Shown here in pieces: positions 1-10,802 of a DNA stretch of 64,000 bases; position 1 is the first letter of the stretch, and every line of letters starts with the position of its first letter. Origin of the DNA: Histoplasma ohiense (taxonomy: Eukaryota; Ascomycota; Eurotiomycetes; Onygenales; Ajellomycetaceae); the NCBI GenBank assembly GCA_017607445.1, contig JAEVHH010000001.1, forward strand, positions 5,952,001 through 6,016,000. The letters are read 5' to 3'. Position numbers and translations under genes: made by a program. The notes beneath the pieces are model-generated. The model saw only the letters and a list, made by a program, of their open reading frames with translations, was not told the DNA's origin and did not search any database.

Positions 1-458
1 TCAGCAAAAAAGAAACAGATGTCATTTGTGATTCTGAAGAATGAAGAAGAGAATAATGAGATGAGTGACAGTGAAATCATGAAGCTAAAGTTGTTGCAGC
101 TGCAGATGAAGATGTATCAGCTTCATAATATGAAGAAAGAAATGAAACAGTTGTGTAGAGAATGAAATGAGATCATGAATCTATTGCAGATGACTCAGCT
201 CAGTTAACAGAATATCTTCACAGACATTACAGCTCTGATTAAAAAACTTGAAAAATAGAGAATGACATAAGTGAGCTGTATGAGTCATATGAGATGTGGA
301 ATGAGTCTGATGAAATGTTATTGCTTTTTTCTTTTTTTTTAATAGTTAGTGTCAATTTTTGCAATGACAGTTTTTTTTATATATTCAAATATCTCTATTT
401 TAACATCTGAAGATGGCATTCTGTAGACAAAGAAGAAAAAACAGTAGTAGCAGAAGAA
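1..458. other. Left edge: degenerate repeat sequence beyond the Helitron RepHel stop
   Basis: No intact gene. On the plus strand, bases 2-163 read as an open, charged, coiled-coil-like stretch rich in Lys, Glu, Met and Leu, then meet stops. It runs opposite to the Helitron gene and could be the tail of another element or of Helitron cargo. CpG is absent by eye. T-rich runs lie at about 323-341 and 369-379. A short imperfect palindrome at 350-369 (TGTCA...TGACA) sits beside TTAG. This could be a Helitron 3' end read from the other strand, but it is too weak to call. I do not recognise the plus-strand protein. Confidence 0.4.
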
Positions 459-3400
459 TTAATTGAGAAACTGTAGAATCTCTGAATATATTTTATTTAA
501 TGTACATCTCTCATCATTCTTATTCAGCAGAACAGTCAACTGACTGACATCTGTAGTTCAAGAGAGTACAACATACAGCTGATCATGTGAGAATACAGAG
601 TTTCTGAGATTAATATCAACTGTAGAAAGAGACTGCCTCTGAAACTTGTTGATTGTCATTGCAAAACATGAACAGACTGAAAACTGACAGTGAGTCATAT
701 CAAATGAAATCTCAACAGATCAAGCATGTAGATCAATTCATAACAATATATAAACTGAACTTTTATACATACTGAATATGATCTTCATTTCAAGTAAATG
801 AATTGTCATTCACTGAACAACCATTCTTGTGCCATTGCAGAGCCCTTCAGACAGTCAGAGATTACACAGAAGTATGACAGAAGTGCTTACTTTCAATCTC
901 AGTATAAACAGTGACAGAGCTGAATAGTTAATGACAGTCAGATATTTATAGAAGAACTTCTCACAGCTCAGAGTCAGATCATCTGTATAAACCACATCTG
1001 CAGTATAGAATGTATGAACATTCTCTGACATGACTGTCATAATCTGTTCATTAATGCAGAACATATTCTGATTTAATACAGTAAGAATGATACAGCTTTC
1101 AAAGTAATCAGAGTAGATCACTGCAGTTCTAAATTCAGCTGTAGAAAACACTCTCTCACATAGCACATCAATGTCAGCAGTCTGATGAATATAGAGTGGA
1201 AGATTAATACAGTCAATACAGTCTGAATTATATAACATTTGATCAAGTCAATTCACAAACATCACATTATCATTATCAACAGCCAGTCTCATATTCCTTG
1301 TCAAGTGCAGTACAGTTAACTATCATCATATATGTGAATGCTGCAGACAAGCTGCAACAACTACAGCATGGCTGCTATACAGCACAACAGACAGAGTCTG
1401 TGCAAAATCATCATTAAATATAACAGAAACATCATCAAAAAGCTCATCTGACAAATGTAAATCTTAAAAAAGACAGTCAACAATCTTCATACAATAACAG
1501 TGCTGCATGAGAGTCTCATCTCAAATAATCAAATCTACAGTCTGCAGCAGACAGTCTAGTTCACTCTGAATGATAATCTTGAACACAGAATCTGCATCTA
1601 ATTCAATTGAAATAATAAAACATGAGTGAGCTGTTCTGTCATGTGGTAAAAGAACAGCTGCAATGTCAGAAAAAGTTATACAAAAAACAGTCTTTTCATC
1701 TGCATATAGACAGCTATAGAGAGCTCTGTAAAGAAATGTTTTGTCAGTGTCATCTGAATTCTGTATAAAATAGTGAGACAGTCATAATTCTATTGCAGTC
1801 AGAATTGAATCATATATATGATGTTGATCATCATTCAACTGCATCTGCAGAGCATCTGCAGTGATGATTTTCTCTATAAGATTATAATTCTGCTCCTCAA
1901 AAAGTAGTCAGTTTTCAATAAGATTATCTTATACAAAGCTGTATGTAGACAGATTGAAGTCTTCAAGTGTTCTGTCAAACTCATACAGAAACTGCTGAAT
2001 AAGAAACAGATTATAGTCATAATATGAATGTTCTACAGAAGCATTGCTCATACAGTCTGAATTCATCTAATACAGTCAATGTAAAAGATCATCACAGAGA
2101 GTATGACAGAAATATACTCAGAGAGCAGATGAATCTACAACATTTTCATGAATCAATGCAGTGGTGAATACTGACCACATGTGGTGAGCAGTTGTAAATA
2201 CAACAGCAGATTCAAATGTAATGATTCACTCATTATCATCATACAGAAGATCAAGCATCTGATATGCTGTATGAAATATAGAGTGACAAACACCATCCAC
2301 TGTTTGAAGAATCTCAAAGCTTGAGGAATCATGTATGTTAATAAGAAACAGCTGTAAGAAGAACATCTCATCATTATACAGACTGAGATGAGACAGATAA
2401 TCAACTGATCTTCTCTTCACATAATTCTTTCATCTTCAGTTATGTTTGTTTCAAATCAAATGATGGGGAAATTCTTGATAGAGATACTGAACATCTGAAT
2501 GCAAATGATTGTAGACAAAGAATGTCATGAACTTAGATATATTATTTGTCAAATATTCAGTCATACATTCATAATCTTCACATTTGAATTCAGAAAAGTA
2601 AATCATCTGACAGTCTGATAGATGAATAAACAACATCTCAACTGATGAAAACTTCTGATGCATACAGAACACAAATATACATCATACAATCTCAGTTGAG
2701 CTGATATAACACTCATACAGTTGAATATCAATCTCATTATTGAAGTCAATAATACAGAGAGTGATGCAGTCTGAGCTCTTGTAGACATATTTGTTGATAT
2801 ATTTAATAGCTTCAACAGAGATGCAGACCTCAATATTTATATGAGCTTTATACATACAGATGAGATAGAGATTGTATGAAACAACTCATCAATTGTCAAT
2901 TACAATTTCACTGTTGTTGACAGTATATTTGAAGAAGATAGACAGATCATACTGCTGTCTGTACAGAGAATAATCATTCTCTTCAACAGCTGTAGTACTC
3001 TGAAAAGCCTTGAAGAAACATTTCATACATCTATCATTCTTGTGGCAGAGACTCATCACATCAGCATTACATGAATTATGAATCATGAATTTACAGATCA
3101 ATTCATTCAATTCATCTATATTCTCAGCAGTGCTTGACAGCTCTGCAGATATAATCTCATCAATCATCTCAGATCATAAAAATCACTCAGAGTTCTCTAG
3201 TCAGATCAACAGATGCATATGAGACAGTTCATGTTTTTGATATTCAATTGTTTATACTCTAGTCAACATCAGCTCAAACAGCTACTCAGATTTGAGAATA
3301 TCAAGAAAATGAAAAATCTTCATTGCAAAAACACATACAATCAAATCTGAGTGATTCACTGCAGTCTGATCAGAGAGCAACTCACAGATAATCTTCTTTC

Positions 3401-5082
3401 ATTCAGAGTTAGCTGTAAACATAATGAAAAGAGTTGAACATTTGTAGTTGAAGACAATCATCATAGAATTCTGAAATAGTTTATGCATAAAACATTCACT
3501 GTCTGTATGAGAAGTAGATAATATCACACAGTAGTCAAGCTGCTCACAGTCTGTATCATCTGTCTGTATAGCATTATATAGATCATCATATTGATTGACA
3601 TGGATTTCTGATTGATGAGTGCAGACTCAGTTCAGCTGTTGTTCATCAATGTTAGTATAGATATCACTAAATACTGCTGAAACAGATGTTCAGCCTGGAA
3701 AAGAGGAGCATCAACATCATCTTATTGAAAAAGATGATATGCATGCCATATATGCAGAGTCAGACTACAGCTGCTATGCTCATCTTCATCATCAATAACA
3801 TCATCATCAACATTATCATCAAAGCTGTTGCAGACAGATGGAAGATCTACAAGCATATTCATATCAACATATCAGCTGTGATCTTCAGAAGGAAAAAGTA
3901 GAATATAATGCAGTGAAAGATATAATGAACTGCAAGAGTCAATACATATGAGACTCAAGTCAGCACTGAGTTGTTATAGTGTCAGAAGAATGACACAGAG
4001 ATGATGAGTGCTGCTGAAAGTATTCTGTATAACAACTGCAACCTCTGAGACAGTAGACAGATTCTTACAGTGATGATCATTGCCTGCCTTCAGCTGTAGA
4101 ACAGAGTTCAAATCAACATATATGACAGAACTGCTCTGTAGTATCTCTCATGCAGACTGATAAAGTTGAATAAAAGAGTTAATCTTAGAAATGTTAGCAG
4201 TCAACAATATAACAGAAGAACATAGAAAAGCAAATGAATAAACAGCAAGCAACACAGTATGAATACAATTAAACACATTAAAATATATGACAGAGTTCAC
4301 ATCATTTACAATACTTGCATCAAACTGTGGATTGTGAATTCACACTTGTGCAAAACAGACATTCTCATCTGACTCAGACTCTAACAGTTCTTACAGATGA
4401 TAGAGTTTTCTCTGTATTTGAAATGATATCAGATTATCAGTAGTCAGATGATCAAGATGTGAATTCTGCTTGTATTTAAGAGATGTAAATATCAGAACAG
4501 AGTTGTAGTTTTGAATATATCTATAAAAATGCTTTGTATTGATTGTATCATCATTAAACAGTTCATATAGCTCTGATGAGAGTTCTCTGACAGATGACAA
4601 TCTCACAGCATCTCTTGTACAGTATGTGGAAAACACTGAAAGAGTCTTTGACAATCTATATACATATTCATCAATTCAATGCTTAGCTCTGCAGGCAGAG
4701 CAGTAGACATTTATTTGATCAAAATTAAATGATTGACAGTGATGAGTGTAGAAGTGGAAGCTGCAGAGGACAGATCAGCAGCTGTGAATAATTGAAGAAT
4801 TAATAATTGATTCAGAGATAGTTGAGCTGATTTGAATGTCAAAATCATTGAGAGCTGGCTGAATCAGTGAATCTGTATATATATGATCAGCAGACTCATC
4901 TACTGCAGAAACTGCAGCAGCAGCTGTCAAATGACAGTGTTTGACATTGTGAGCACATTTATGATTGAGAGCTCAGCAGTCAGTACAGATCTTGAAGATA
5001 TGAATAACAGTACAGAACAGATGAGATGAATGATTTTCACAGTATACATCACAATGTGACAGCTCAACTTGCTGTGAGTTGA
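459..5082 (-). pseudogene. Helitron RepHel (replication initiator plus PIF1-type helicase), degraded 3' portion
   Basis: Reading the minus strand from high to low coordinates gives a Helitron transposase in the right domain order. A Cys-rich N-terminal part (about 5080-4970) is followed by a CxxC zinc-ribbon-like motif near 4690 and a conserved YNSxLxFTS-like block (4391-4654). Next come Rep-domain blocks FIMFTAN (about 3420) and HMHLL of the HUH nuclease (3212-3222), then PIF1 helicase motifs. Walker A is at 1728-1760, now SDDTDKT where GGTGKT is normal. Walker B is at 1501-1535 (DETLM). The C-terminal helicase block QLYVVLS lies near 560-600. The last codon is a TAA at 459-461. Stops and missense changes are mostly Gly-to-Asp/Glu and Trp-to-stop, as expected for G-to-A decay. 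The 5' end continues at 18441 beyond the nested insertion. Rolling-circle transposition by the family is established knowledge; inactivity here is inferred from the broken motifs. Confidence 0.85.
5078..5082. repeat. Target-site duplication of the outer Gypsy, left copy (GTTGA)
   Basis: This 5-bp sequence abuts the LTR terminus TGTGAG. The partner at 18436-18440 is ATTGA, differing by one G/A transition, which fits the decay pattern of the region. Five bp is the usual duplication size for Gypsy integrases. Confidence 0.7.
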
Positions 5083-5345
5083 TGTGAGATGTAGTGACAG
5101 TGTGAAGAGTAACAGTAGAAGATAGTTTATAGTGTAGTGAAGATAATAGTAATATATTGTAGAGTGTAATATAGTAGTGTAATGTAGTGTAGCTAATTGC
5201 TAAGGAAGAAAAGAAAGAGAAAGAAGATGTGCGAAATACATACATCAATATATATATACATATAGAAATAGTGGTAGCAAGAGTATAATGGAAAGAGGTA
5301 AGAATAAGTGAAGATAATAAGGAAATAATAAATGAGTGCATTACA
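5083..5345 (-). repeat. Outer Gypsy 3' LTR (263 bp)
   Basis: It aligns without gaps to 18173-18435 at a constant offset of 13,090. I count seven differing bases, all transitions: 5140, 5178, 5179, 5232, 5279, 5309 and 5333. All except 5140 fall in positions that are CpG, or derive from CpG, in one copy. Base 5140 is a GG/GA difference. Confidence 0.95.
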
Positions 5346-5349
5346 ATTG

Positions 5350-5361
5350 CCCCCCTTTTTT
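5350..5361 (-). promoter_or_regulatory. Polypurine tract of the outer Gypsy
   Basis: On the minus strand this is six A followed by six G, five bases inside the 3' LTR boundary. This is the expected place and composition for the primer of plus-strand cDNA synthesis. Confidence 0.65.
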
Positions 5362-7149
5362 ATAAGAGCTGCCCTCAGTGATTGTATAGATTGCTTGCTA
5401 GTAGATAATCGCATTCTCATAGTGTATCGATTGTGTCCCCTAGATAGCTTGTATACACATTGTTATCGATTTCCTAATGAGGTGGAATTGGTGGATTCTT
5501 TGGTTGTCAGAGATTGCATGCAGAGAAGCAAAAAGAATTTCTTTCCTCTTGAAGATTTCTCTTCTCTTTTAACTTGATCATCATCAAAGCTCCTTGCCTT
5601 TCTGCCGCGATTTTTCATCTTCAAAAAAATTTTTAAATTTTTTAAATTTTTTATATTGTTGTCCTCTCTCCCCCCCTCTTTTATTGAAATGGGCTCCCTC
5701 AGTTATCCTGATTTTAAGTAAGTTGTTCCTTGGGCGCTTATCGCATATTATTGTTGGTGTTCCTTGCCAGTGGTGTTATTAGTGTGGTCATGTGTGCCAC
5801 TAGCTCATTTTCATATAGCACCATTCACTGTTCACTTGTTATATTGCTCTAGCTCTAATCACATGACACACAACAGTTGGATTCCATGCAAATGTTGTGT
5901 CTCTAGACTTGGAAATGTTGATTTTTGATGTGTGCTGGGGTCAAATGCTCAGAAGTGTTGTGAGACTTGTGTCTCTGCAGAGAAATTCTGCAAATCTGTG
6001 AGTAATCCTCTTTAATTCTTGTTTTCTTTTTCTTTTTCTTCAGCAATGTTGATATACTGATAATGATGCTAGATGCATGATACACCTCTTCTGAGGTGCA
6101 TCATGCACAGATGAGTGTTTATCTTCGCGGGGGTGGTGGCTGAGAAGGACATGGCCAGTCACAAAAGTTGTCTTTGTTGTTTAGTTAAATGATTGGACAC
6201 ATCTCATCTGATGATGCTGTCTGCTCAGAGCAGAGCAGAGATGAATGCTCTATAATCTCAGCATCAAGCAGTGGCTGAGTCTGCAGAGGTGCAGGTTTTG
6301 AAGACTGTGATTGTATCTGATCCTTCCAGAGCAGAGGCATTAGAGGAAGAGGAGGGTGTGAAGAAGAATATGAGAATTTTGAAAATGATGAGCTTCAGAG
6401 ACTCTGTGATGAAGGGGTTGATTGAGAAGAGATTGATGGGGGAGGAGTTGGCTGAAGAGTCAATGAAAAAGATTGTGAAGACACTGATGACTGCAGCAGT
6501 GTCTGTGATGCCTGCTTTCTTTGTCAATTTGTCACTGATGTCAGTGGAGCAGAGGGAGAGAGTGCTCTGAATGGTGAAGAAGTAAGAGAAAAAGATGAGA
6601 GAAAATGTCTTTCTTCATCAGATATGCTGAAGAATGAGTAGATTGATGAGAGAAAGAAGATGTGAGAAGATAAATGTCTTGTGAAATAGATATTTGTCTA
6701 TACCTCTGCACTCAAAATGGATGTCTGTAATATATGAGTACCAGAAGAAGTATTGGATGAGGGTGGCAGAGAGAAGAGATGAGAGAGATGATGAAAGAAA
6801 GAAGAGAAAGTGAGAGATGAGAAATGAGATGAAAATGAATGAACTGAGAGTTTTTAAACTTTTCTTAGAACCTGTTTTCTTTGTTTTTTCCTTGCTTGTA
6901 TGTTTTATTTTTTGTATTTATTATACCCAAATTGAATTTTTTCCTTTTTTCTCTTTTCTCTGATAAAATCCTTCTAAAAAGAATGCATTTGATTGGAGTT
7001 TGGGTGAGATTTGTGCTTCTAGTGTTTTTCAATTTAAGATTTGCACTTCTGGCATCTTTCAACTTGATGTTTGCACTTTTGACATTTGAAAGTATGTTGA
7101 TTTTGTATTTGTTGTTCATTTTCTTGTTCAAGAAAGATTTCAAATATCT
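5362..7149. other. Long 3' internal tail of the outer Gypsy, no recognisable protein
   Basis: This is about 1.8 kb between the chromodomain and the polypurine tract. Part of it (about 5400-5740 and 6120-6135) still carries CpG (for example near 5411, 5428, 5466, 5606, 5728 and 6124), unlike most of the surrounding element. Frames are short. It may be a long untranslated 3' region or hide another small insertion. I found no terminal inverted repeats or extra target duplication. Confidence 0.4.
6271..6570 (+). CDS. Small plus-strand ORF inside the outer Gypsy tail (99 aa, doubtful)
   Basis: This is an uninterrupted ATG-to-TGA frame of 99 codons, antisense to the element. The product would be charged and Met/Glu/Lys-rich with one short hydrophobic stretch (about residues 75-90). 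I recognise no domain. The frame lacks CpG, like its neighbours, so it shares their mutational history and shows no sign of being a conserved gene. It may simply be a chance frame in purine-rich DNA, so it is recorded with low confidence. Confidence 0.15.
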   Translation: MAESAEVQVLKTVIVSDPSRAEALEEEEGVKKNMRILKMMSFRDSVMKGLIEKRLMGEELAEESMKKIVKTLMTAAVSVMPAFFVNLSLMSVEQRERVL

Positions 7150-9973
7150 GAGTGTTCAATATGTTTTCTTTCAGTTCTCATATATCACCACTAGAATCTC
7201 AATCTATTCATTTCACAAGATATTCTGAAGGTTTGTTTTTTTGTTGTTGTTTTTCAAGAATTTTTTCAACTTGATATTCTTCTTTGCTGTCAACAAGTTT
7301 CAGTTCTGATTCTGATAGAGCTCCATTTCTGCAGTTGTATGACTTCAATAAAGATATGTGGAATACAGAATGAATGCTTCTATATGAAGATAGCAGTTCT
7401 AGTTTGTATATTTGTTTTCTGATGATATTCAGAATCTTGAAGAGTCCAACATATTTATGATCAAGTTTGCAAATCAGGTGCAGCAATCAGAGATTTTTTG
7501 CATTGAGTATGATATAGTCATCTATTTTAAATTGTTGAAGCTTATGTTTTGCATTGTAATAAATTTTCTGTGCTTGTTGCATCTTTTGTAGATTCTTGAT
7601 GAGTTTATGATGTGTTTCCTTGATATGTTTCACACAGCTAGCAGCATGTATGGCGACCGGTTGTGGTGGTTTGCTGATATTAATTTTCAAATCAGATCAA
7701 TATCCCATTAGGGCTTCCGCAGGTGCCATTTCAGTAGAGATATGTTGAGAGATATTGTAAACAAACTGTGCTAGCAGTAGCCAGCATGCTCAGTCATCTT
7801 GATGATAGTTGGTAAAGCATCAGAGATAATGTTTCAAGATTTGATTTTGTTGTTCCATTTGACCATCTGTTTGAGAATGAAAGGCTGTTGAAAGTTTCCA
7901 GCATGCATCTAGCATATAACAAAAGATGGACCAATAATGGCTTGTAAACAGCAAACCTCAATCAGATATATGATTTTTGGGTACTCCATAAATTGTATAG
8001 AACTTGATATAAACAATTTCCACTAGTTCATCAGCAGTAATGTTTTTGATGCAAGGAATATAGATTGTAAACTTGATATATATATTCACAATCACTAAAA
8101 TTGCATCATAGATTTGGTGGAGAAATGTAGAGGCTGGCAAGTCTGTAATAAAATCCATAGTAATGGATTCAAAAGAAGTTGATGATAAGAGAATTGTATT
8201 CAATTCTCCATATTGCCTGTGCTGTTTTGGCTTTACTCTTTGACAAGTATCACAAATGGATATATAATCTTTGATATTTCTGACTAGCCCATGTCAATAG
8301 TATTTGTTCTGAATGCTGTCTATGAACTTTTTTATACCAAAGTGACCCCTCTGCAGATCATCATGGTTTGCACTGATAATTTCATCAATGAGTGTCTTTT
8401 GTTGAGGGACATACATACAACCATCAGCATGCAATATATCATTCTCAGAAATTGTCTATAGCATATTTTCAGTGACAGTCATATTCTTCTCTTTTATCTT
8501 CTTTCTTTGCTCAGCAGCAAAAGAATCAATTTTCTGTGCTTTACTCAGAAATGAGATGAAGGATTCAGACATTTCTGTATATACTGAGTCTTCAAGAATA
8601 GTCTTATTGACTGCAATCCAGAGCATATATTGCTCAACACACAATGAAGAGAAAGAGTTTACACAAGAGATAGAAGATGTCAATGTATGAAGCACTTTTC
8701 ACTCATTAAAAGAAGCATTTTGCTCATTAGAGACCCATGCACAGACTACATCAGAAGAAATATCATTTTGAAAAGAAGTATCAGCTTTTCAGCCTAGTCT
8801 AACTTCATATTTCAGCTTCTGTTACAGAGTAGATAATATAGTTTGACCATTATAGACCTCACTGTAGTCTGCACAATGACTGAGCTCATCAGCTGAATTC
8901 TTTGATTCAGAGTGGTGCAGTAATACAAAATCATAAGCAGATAAAGCTTCCACTCATCTGATCTGATGTCTGTTCAGTTTCTTAGTTGTCATAAAGTACT
9001 GCAGATTGGCATGATCAGATCAGACTTGAATTGAATACTGACTTCTCTTCAGATAGTGTCTTCAATTCTTAAATGCTGCTACAATAGTCAAAAGTTCTTT
9101 ATCATGAGTATCATAATGTGTTTCTGCATCAATCAACTTTCTTGATCAGAAGGCAACTGAATGTCAGTGCTCATCATCCTGCAACTGTGACAGAATAGCA
9201 GTGACTGCAAAAGTGAACACATCAGATTCAATCTGAATACACTGAGCTGGGTCAAAATGAGCTAATAGAGAAGCACACATAAAGTGTGATTTGAGCTCAT
9301 TGAAAGTGCTTTGAGCATCTTCTGTTCATATAAAAGTGACTTTTCTTTCCCTCTTCTTGCTCTCTTTTGTAAGTTCAAATAATGAAGCTGCAATAGAGGA
9401 GAAAGACTTAATAAATCATCAATAGAAATTAGCAAAGCTCAAGAAGAATTGAACCTCTTTAATTGATTTAGATGTAGATCATTCCACAATAGTGGAGACT
9501 CTGTCTGACTTCATCTTGATATCATTTGTATCTATAACAAACCTCAGAAATGAGACTTTGTCCACTTCAAATTCACATTTAGAGAGTTTTGCAAATAGAT
9601 TCACACACTCAAGATGTTCTAGCACCTTAGTAACATGCACTTTATGTTTCTGCTTTGAATTGGAGAATATGAGAATGTCGTCCAAATAGACAACACAACA
9701 TATATCCAACAAATCAGACAAGGCATTGTTAATGTATGCTTGAAATGTCACTGTAGCATTAGCTAGTCCAAATGACATAACTACATATTCAAAATGTTCA
9801 TATCTTATTCTAAAGGCTGTCTTTCAATGGTCTTTTGTCACTATAAGTATGCGGTGATAGGCATCTCAAAGGTCCAGCTTAGTGAATACCTTGACTTTTG
9901 AAAGTCTATCAAATAATTCACTTATTAGAGATAGAGGATATTGATTCTTGATGGTGATTCAATTTAACCCTCA
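7150..9973 (-). pseudogene. Outer Gypsy RT (rest), RNase H, integrase and chromodomain
   Basis: On the minus strand, RT resumes at 9973 and shows SFGLANA and the catalytic VYLDDILIF block at about 9660-9700. RNase H features follow at about 8900-9250 (ESD, DKELL). Integrase core blocks lie at 7958-8203 (ITMDFITDLP, GVPKNHISD) and the integrase C-terminal region at 7208-7690. A chromodomain at about 7160-7280 reads EEYQVEKIL then YLVK followed by TGA. Both conserved Trp positions of that domain (about 7205 and 7196) appear as TGA, as expected for TGG to TGA. Downstream at 7010-7100 about three 30-bp imperfect tandem units encode a Lys/Asn-rich tail. Confidence 0.88.
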
Positions 9974-9978
9974 ATAGT
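9974..9978. repeat. Target-site duplication of the inner Gypsy, left (ATAGT)
   Basis: Immediately precedes the LTR start TGTGAC and is identical to 15925-15929. Confidence 0.92.
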
Positions 9979-10449
9979 TGTGACGGGTTAGCACCCGTTA
10001 GTAATCAACTTACGCAACCAACTCCCCTCCTGCACCCGCTCGTTCCTGGCCGTTGTGACCTCGCGTAACCCTCGATGTTCTTCCGCTCCATGCTCCGCGC
10101 TCGCGTAGTTTCTAACGATTCTTCCGCGTAGCTCCTTACATTCTCCCGCTCTGTGTTCCGCGCTCGCGTAGTCTCTAACGATTCTTCCGTGTAGCCCTCA
10201 ATGATTCCCCCGCCCCACATTCCGCGCTCGCATAGCTTCTAACAATTCTTACACATATCTCTTAATGTTCTTCCACTCCGCACTCCACTGTGGAGCGGCT
10301 TCTGATATTCTTCCACCCTGAACTTTCCTCTATAAGAACCCCCTTCATACAACCTTTTCTTCTGATTTCTTTTCTCTTTCTTTCCTTAATCAATTCGTAA
10401 TCTGTAATTAGGATAGTACCAAATTGTTAATCAAAGTACACCTGTTACA
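9979..10449 (+). repeat. Inner Gypsy 5' LTR (471 bp)
   Basis: Pairs with 15454-15924 at equal length. Differences seen by eye are C/T or G/A, mainly at CpG, with this copy keeping more CG. The LTR contains about four degenerate tandem units of roughly 60-66 bp between about 10068 and 10320, each starting ATG/ATTCTTCC-like and containing CTAACGATTCTTCC or a decayed form of it. Confidence 0.95.
10331..10337 (+). promoter_or_regulatory. TATA box of the inner Gypsy LTR
   Basis: TATAAGA in the 5' LTR, repeated at about 15806 in the 3' LTR. It lies about 50 bp upstream of the proposed RNA 5' end near 10388, a plausible spacing for a fungal Pol II start. Confidence 0.55.
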
Positions 10450-10462
10450 TTATGAATTGATT
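10450..10462 (+). promoter_or_regulatory. Primer-binding site, probably self-priming (Tf1-like)
   Basis: The 13 bases starting exactly after the LTR are TTATGAATTGATT. The LTR contains AATCAATTCGTAA at 10388-10400, whose reverse complement matches at 12 of 13 positions. The single mismatch is a CpG turned into TpG. A complementary stretch near the likely RNA 5' end is how Tf1-group elements prime cDNA synthesis without a tRNA. No tRNA 3'-end complement beginning TGG is present at this position. Confidence 0.65.
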
Positions 10463-10475
10463 CTTCTGCATTTAA

Positions 10476-10680
10476 GGCCCGAGTGCCTCATTATTAGTTC
10501 TTACACCCGAGTGCGTTGTTACCAGTTCTTACGCCCGAGTGCGTCGTTTACAGGCCTGAGTGCCTAGTCATTACAAGAGATCCCTCATGGGCCTGAGTGC
10601 TCTTATCATTAGTTATATAGGCTGTCGTGCCTAAGCATCCAAAACACAATTGACTGTGTTCTACAAGGCCCGAGTGCCTA
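10476..10680 (+). repeat. Dispersed leader motif GCCCGAGTGCC in the inner Gypsy 5' leader
   Basis: At least six copies of a 10-13 bp motif (CCCGAGTGC or CCTGAGTGC, often flanked as AGGC...GCCT) start near 10476, 10504, 10532, 10553, 10589 and 10667. A weaker relative is near 10618. The AGGC/GCCT arms could form small hairpins. The untranslated position suggests an RNA packaging or dimerisation signal, but that is inference. Confidence 0.6.
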
Positions 10681-10802
10681 CGAACTGTAATGCTGCGAAT
10701 AGTGTTCACAAAGAAGCTTGACCAAGCTTAGCACTGCAACACTGTGAATAGTGCCTGCGAGAGGACCGAGTATTCCTTTTCTTTTTTTTTTTTTATTATT
10801 AT

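Noticed and set aside
340..370. Helitron 3' terminus (CTAA plus hairpin on the minus strand)
   Set aside because: The stem is only about 5 bp and sits directly against the tetranucleotide, unlike the usual spacing. It could be chance in AT-rich DNA.
3686..3901. Plus-strand 71-codon frame with ATC/CAT-rich composition
   Set aside because: It lies opposite the decayed Helitron Rep region and its pattern follows the repeated CAT/ATC words left by decay.
6881..7228. Plus-strand Phe-rich hydrophobic frame resembling a membrane protein
   Set aside because: It is antisense to the end of the outer Gypsy pol. T-rich DNA gives artificial hydrophobicity.
1..9973. Classic RIP (CpA to TpA) as the explanation for repeat decay
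   Set aside because: CA and TG dinucleotides are abundant throughout, while CG and CC/GG are scarce. The LTR differences fall at CpG, not CpA.
10476..10680. CRISPR-like spaced repeats
   Set aside because: The repeats are 10-13 bp, irregularly spaced, in a eukaryotic retrotransposon leader, with no cas genes.
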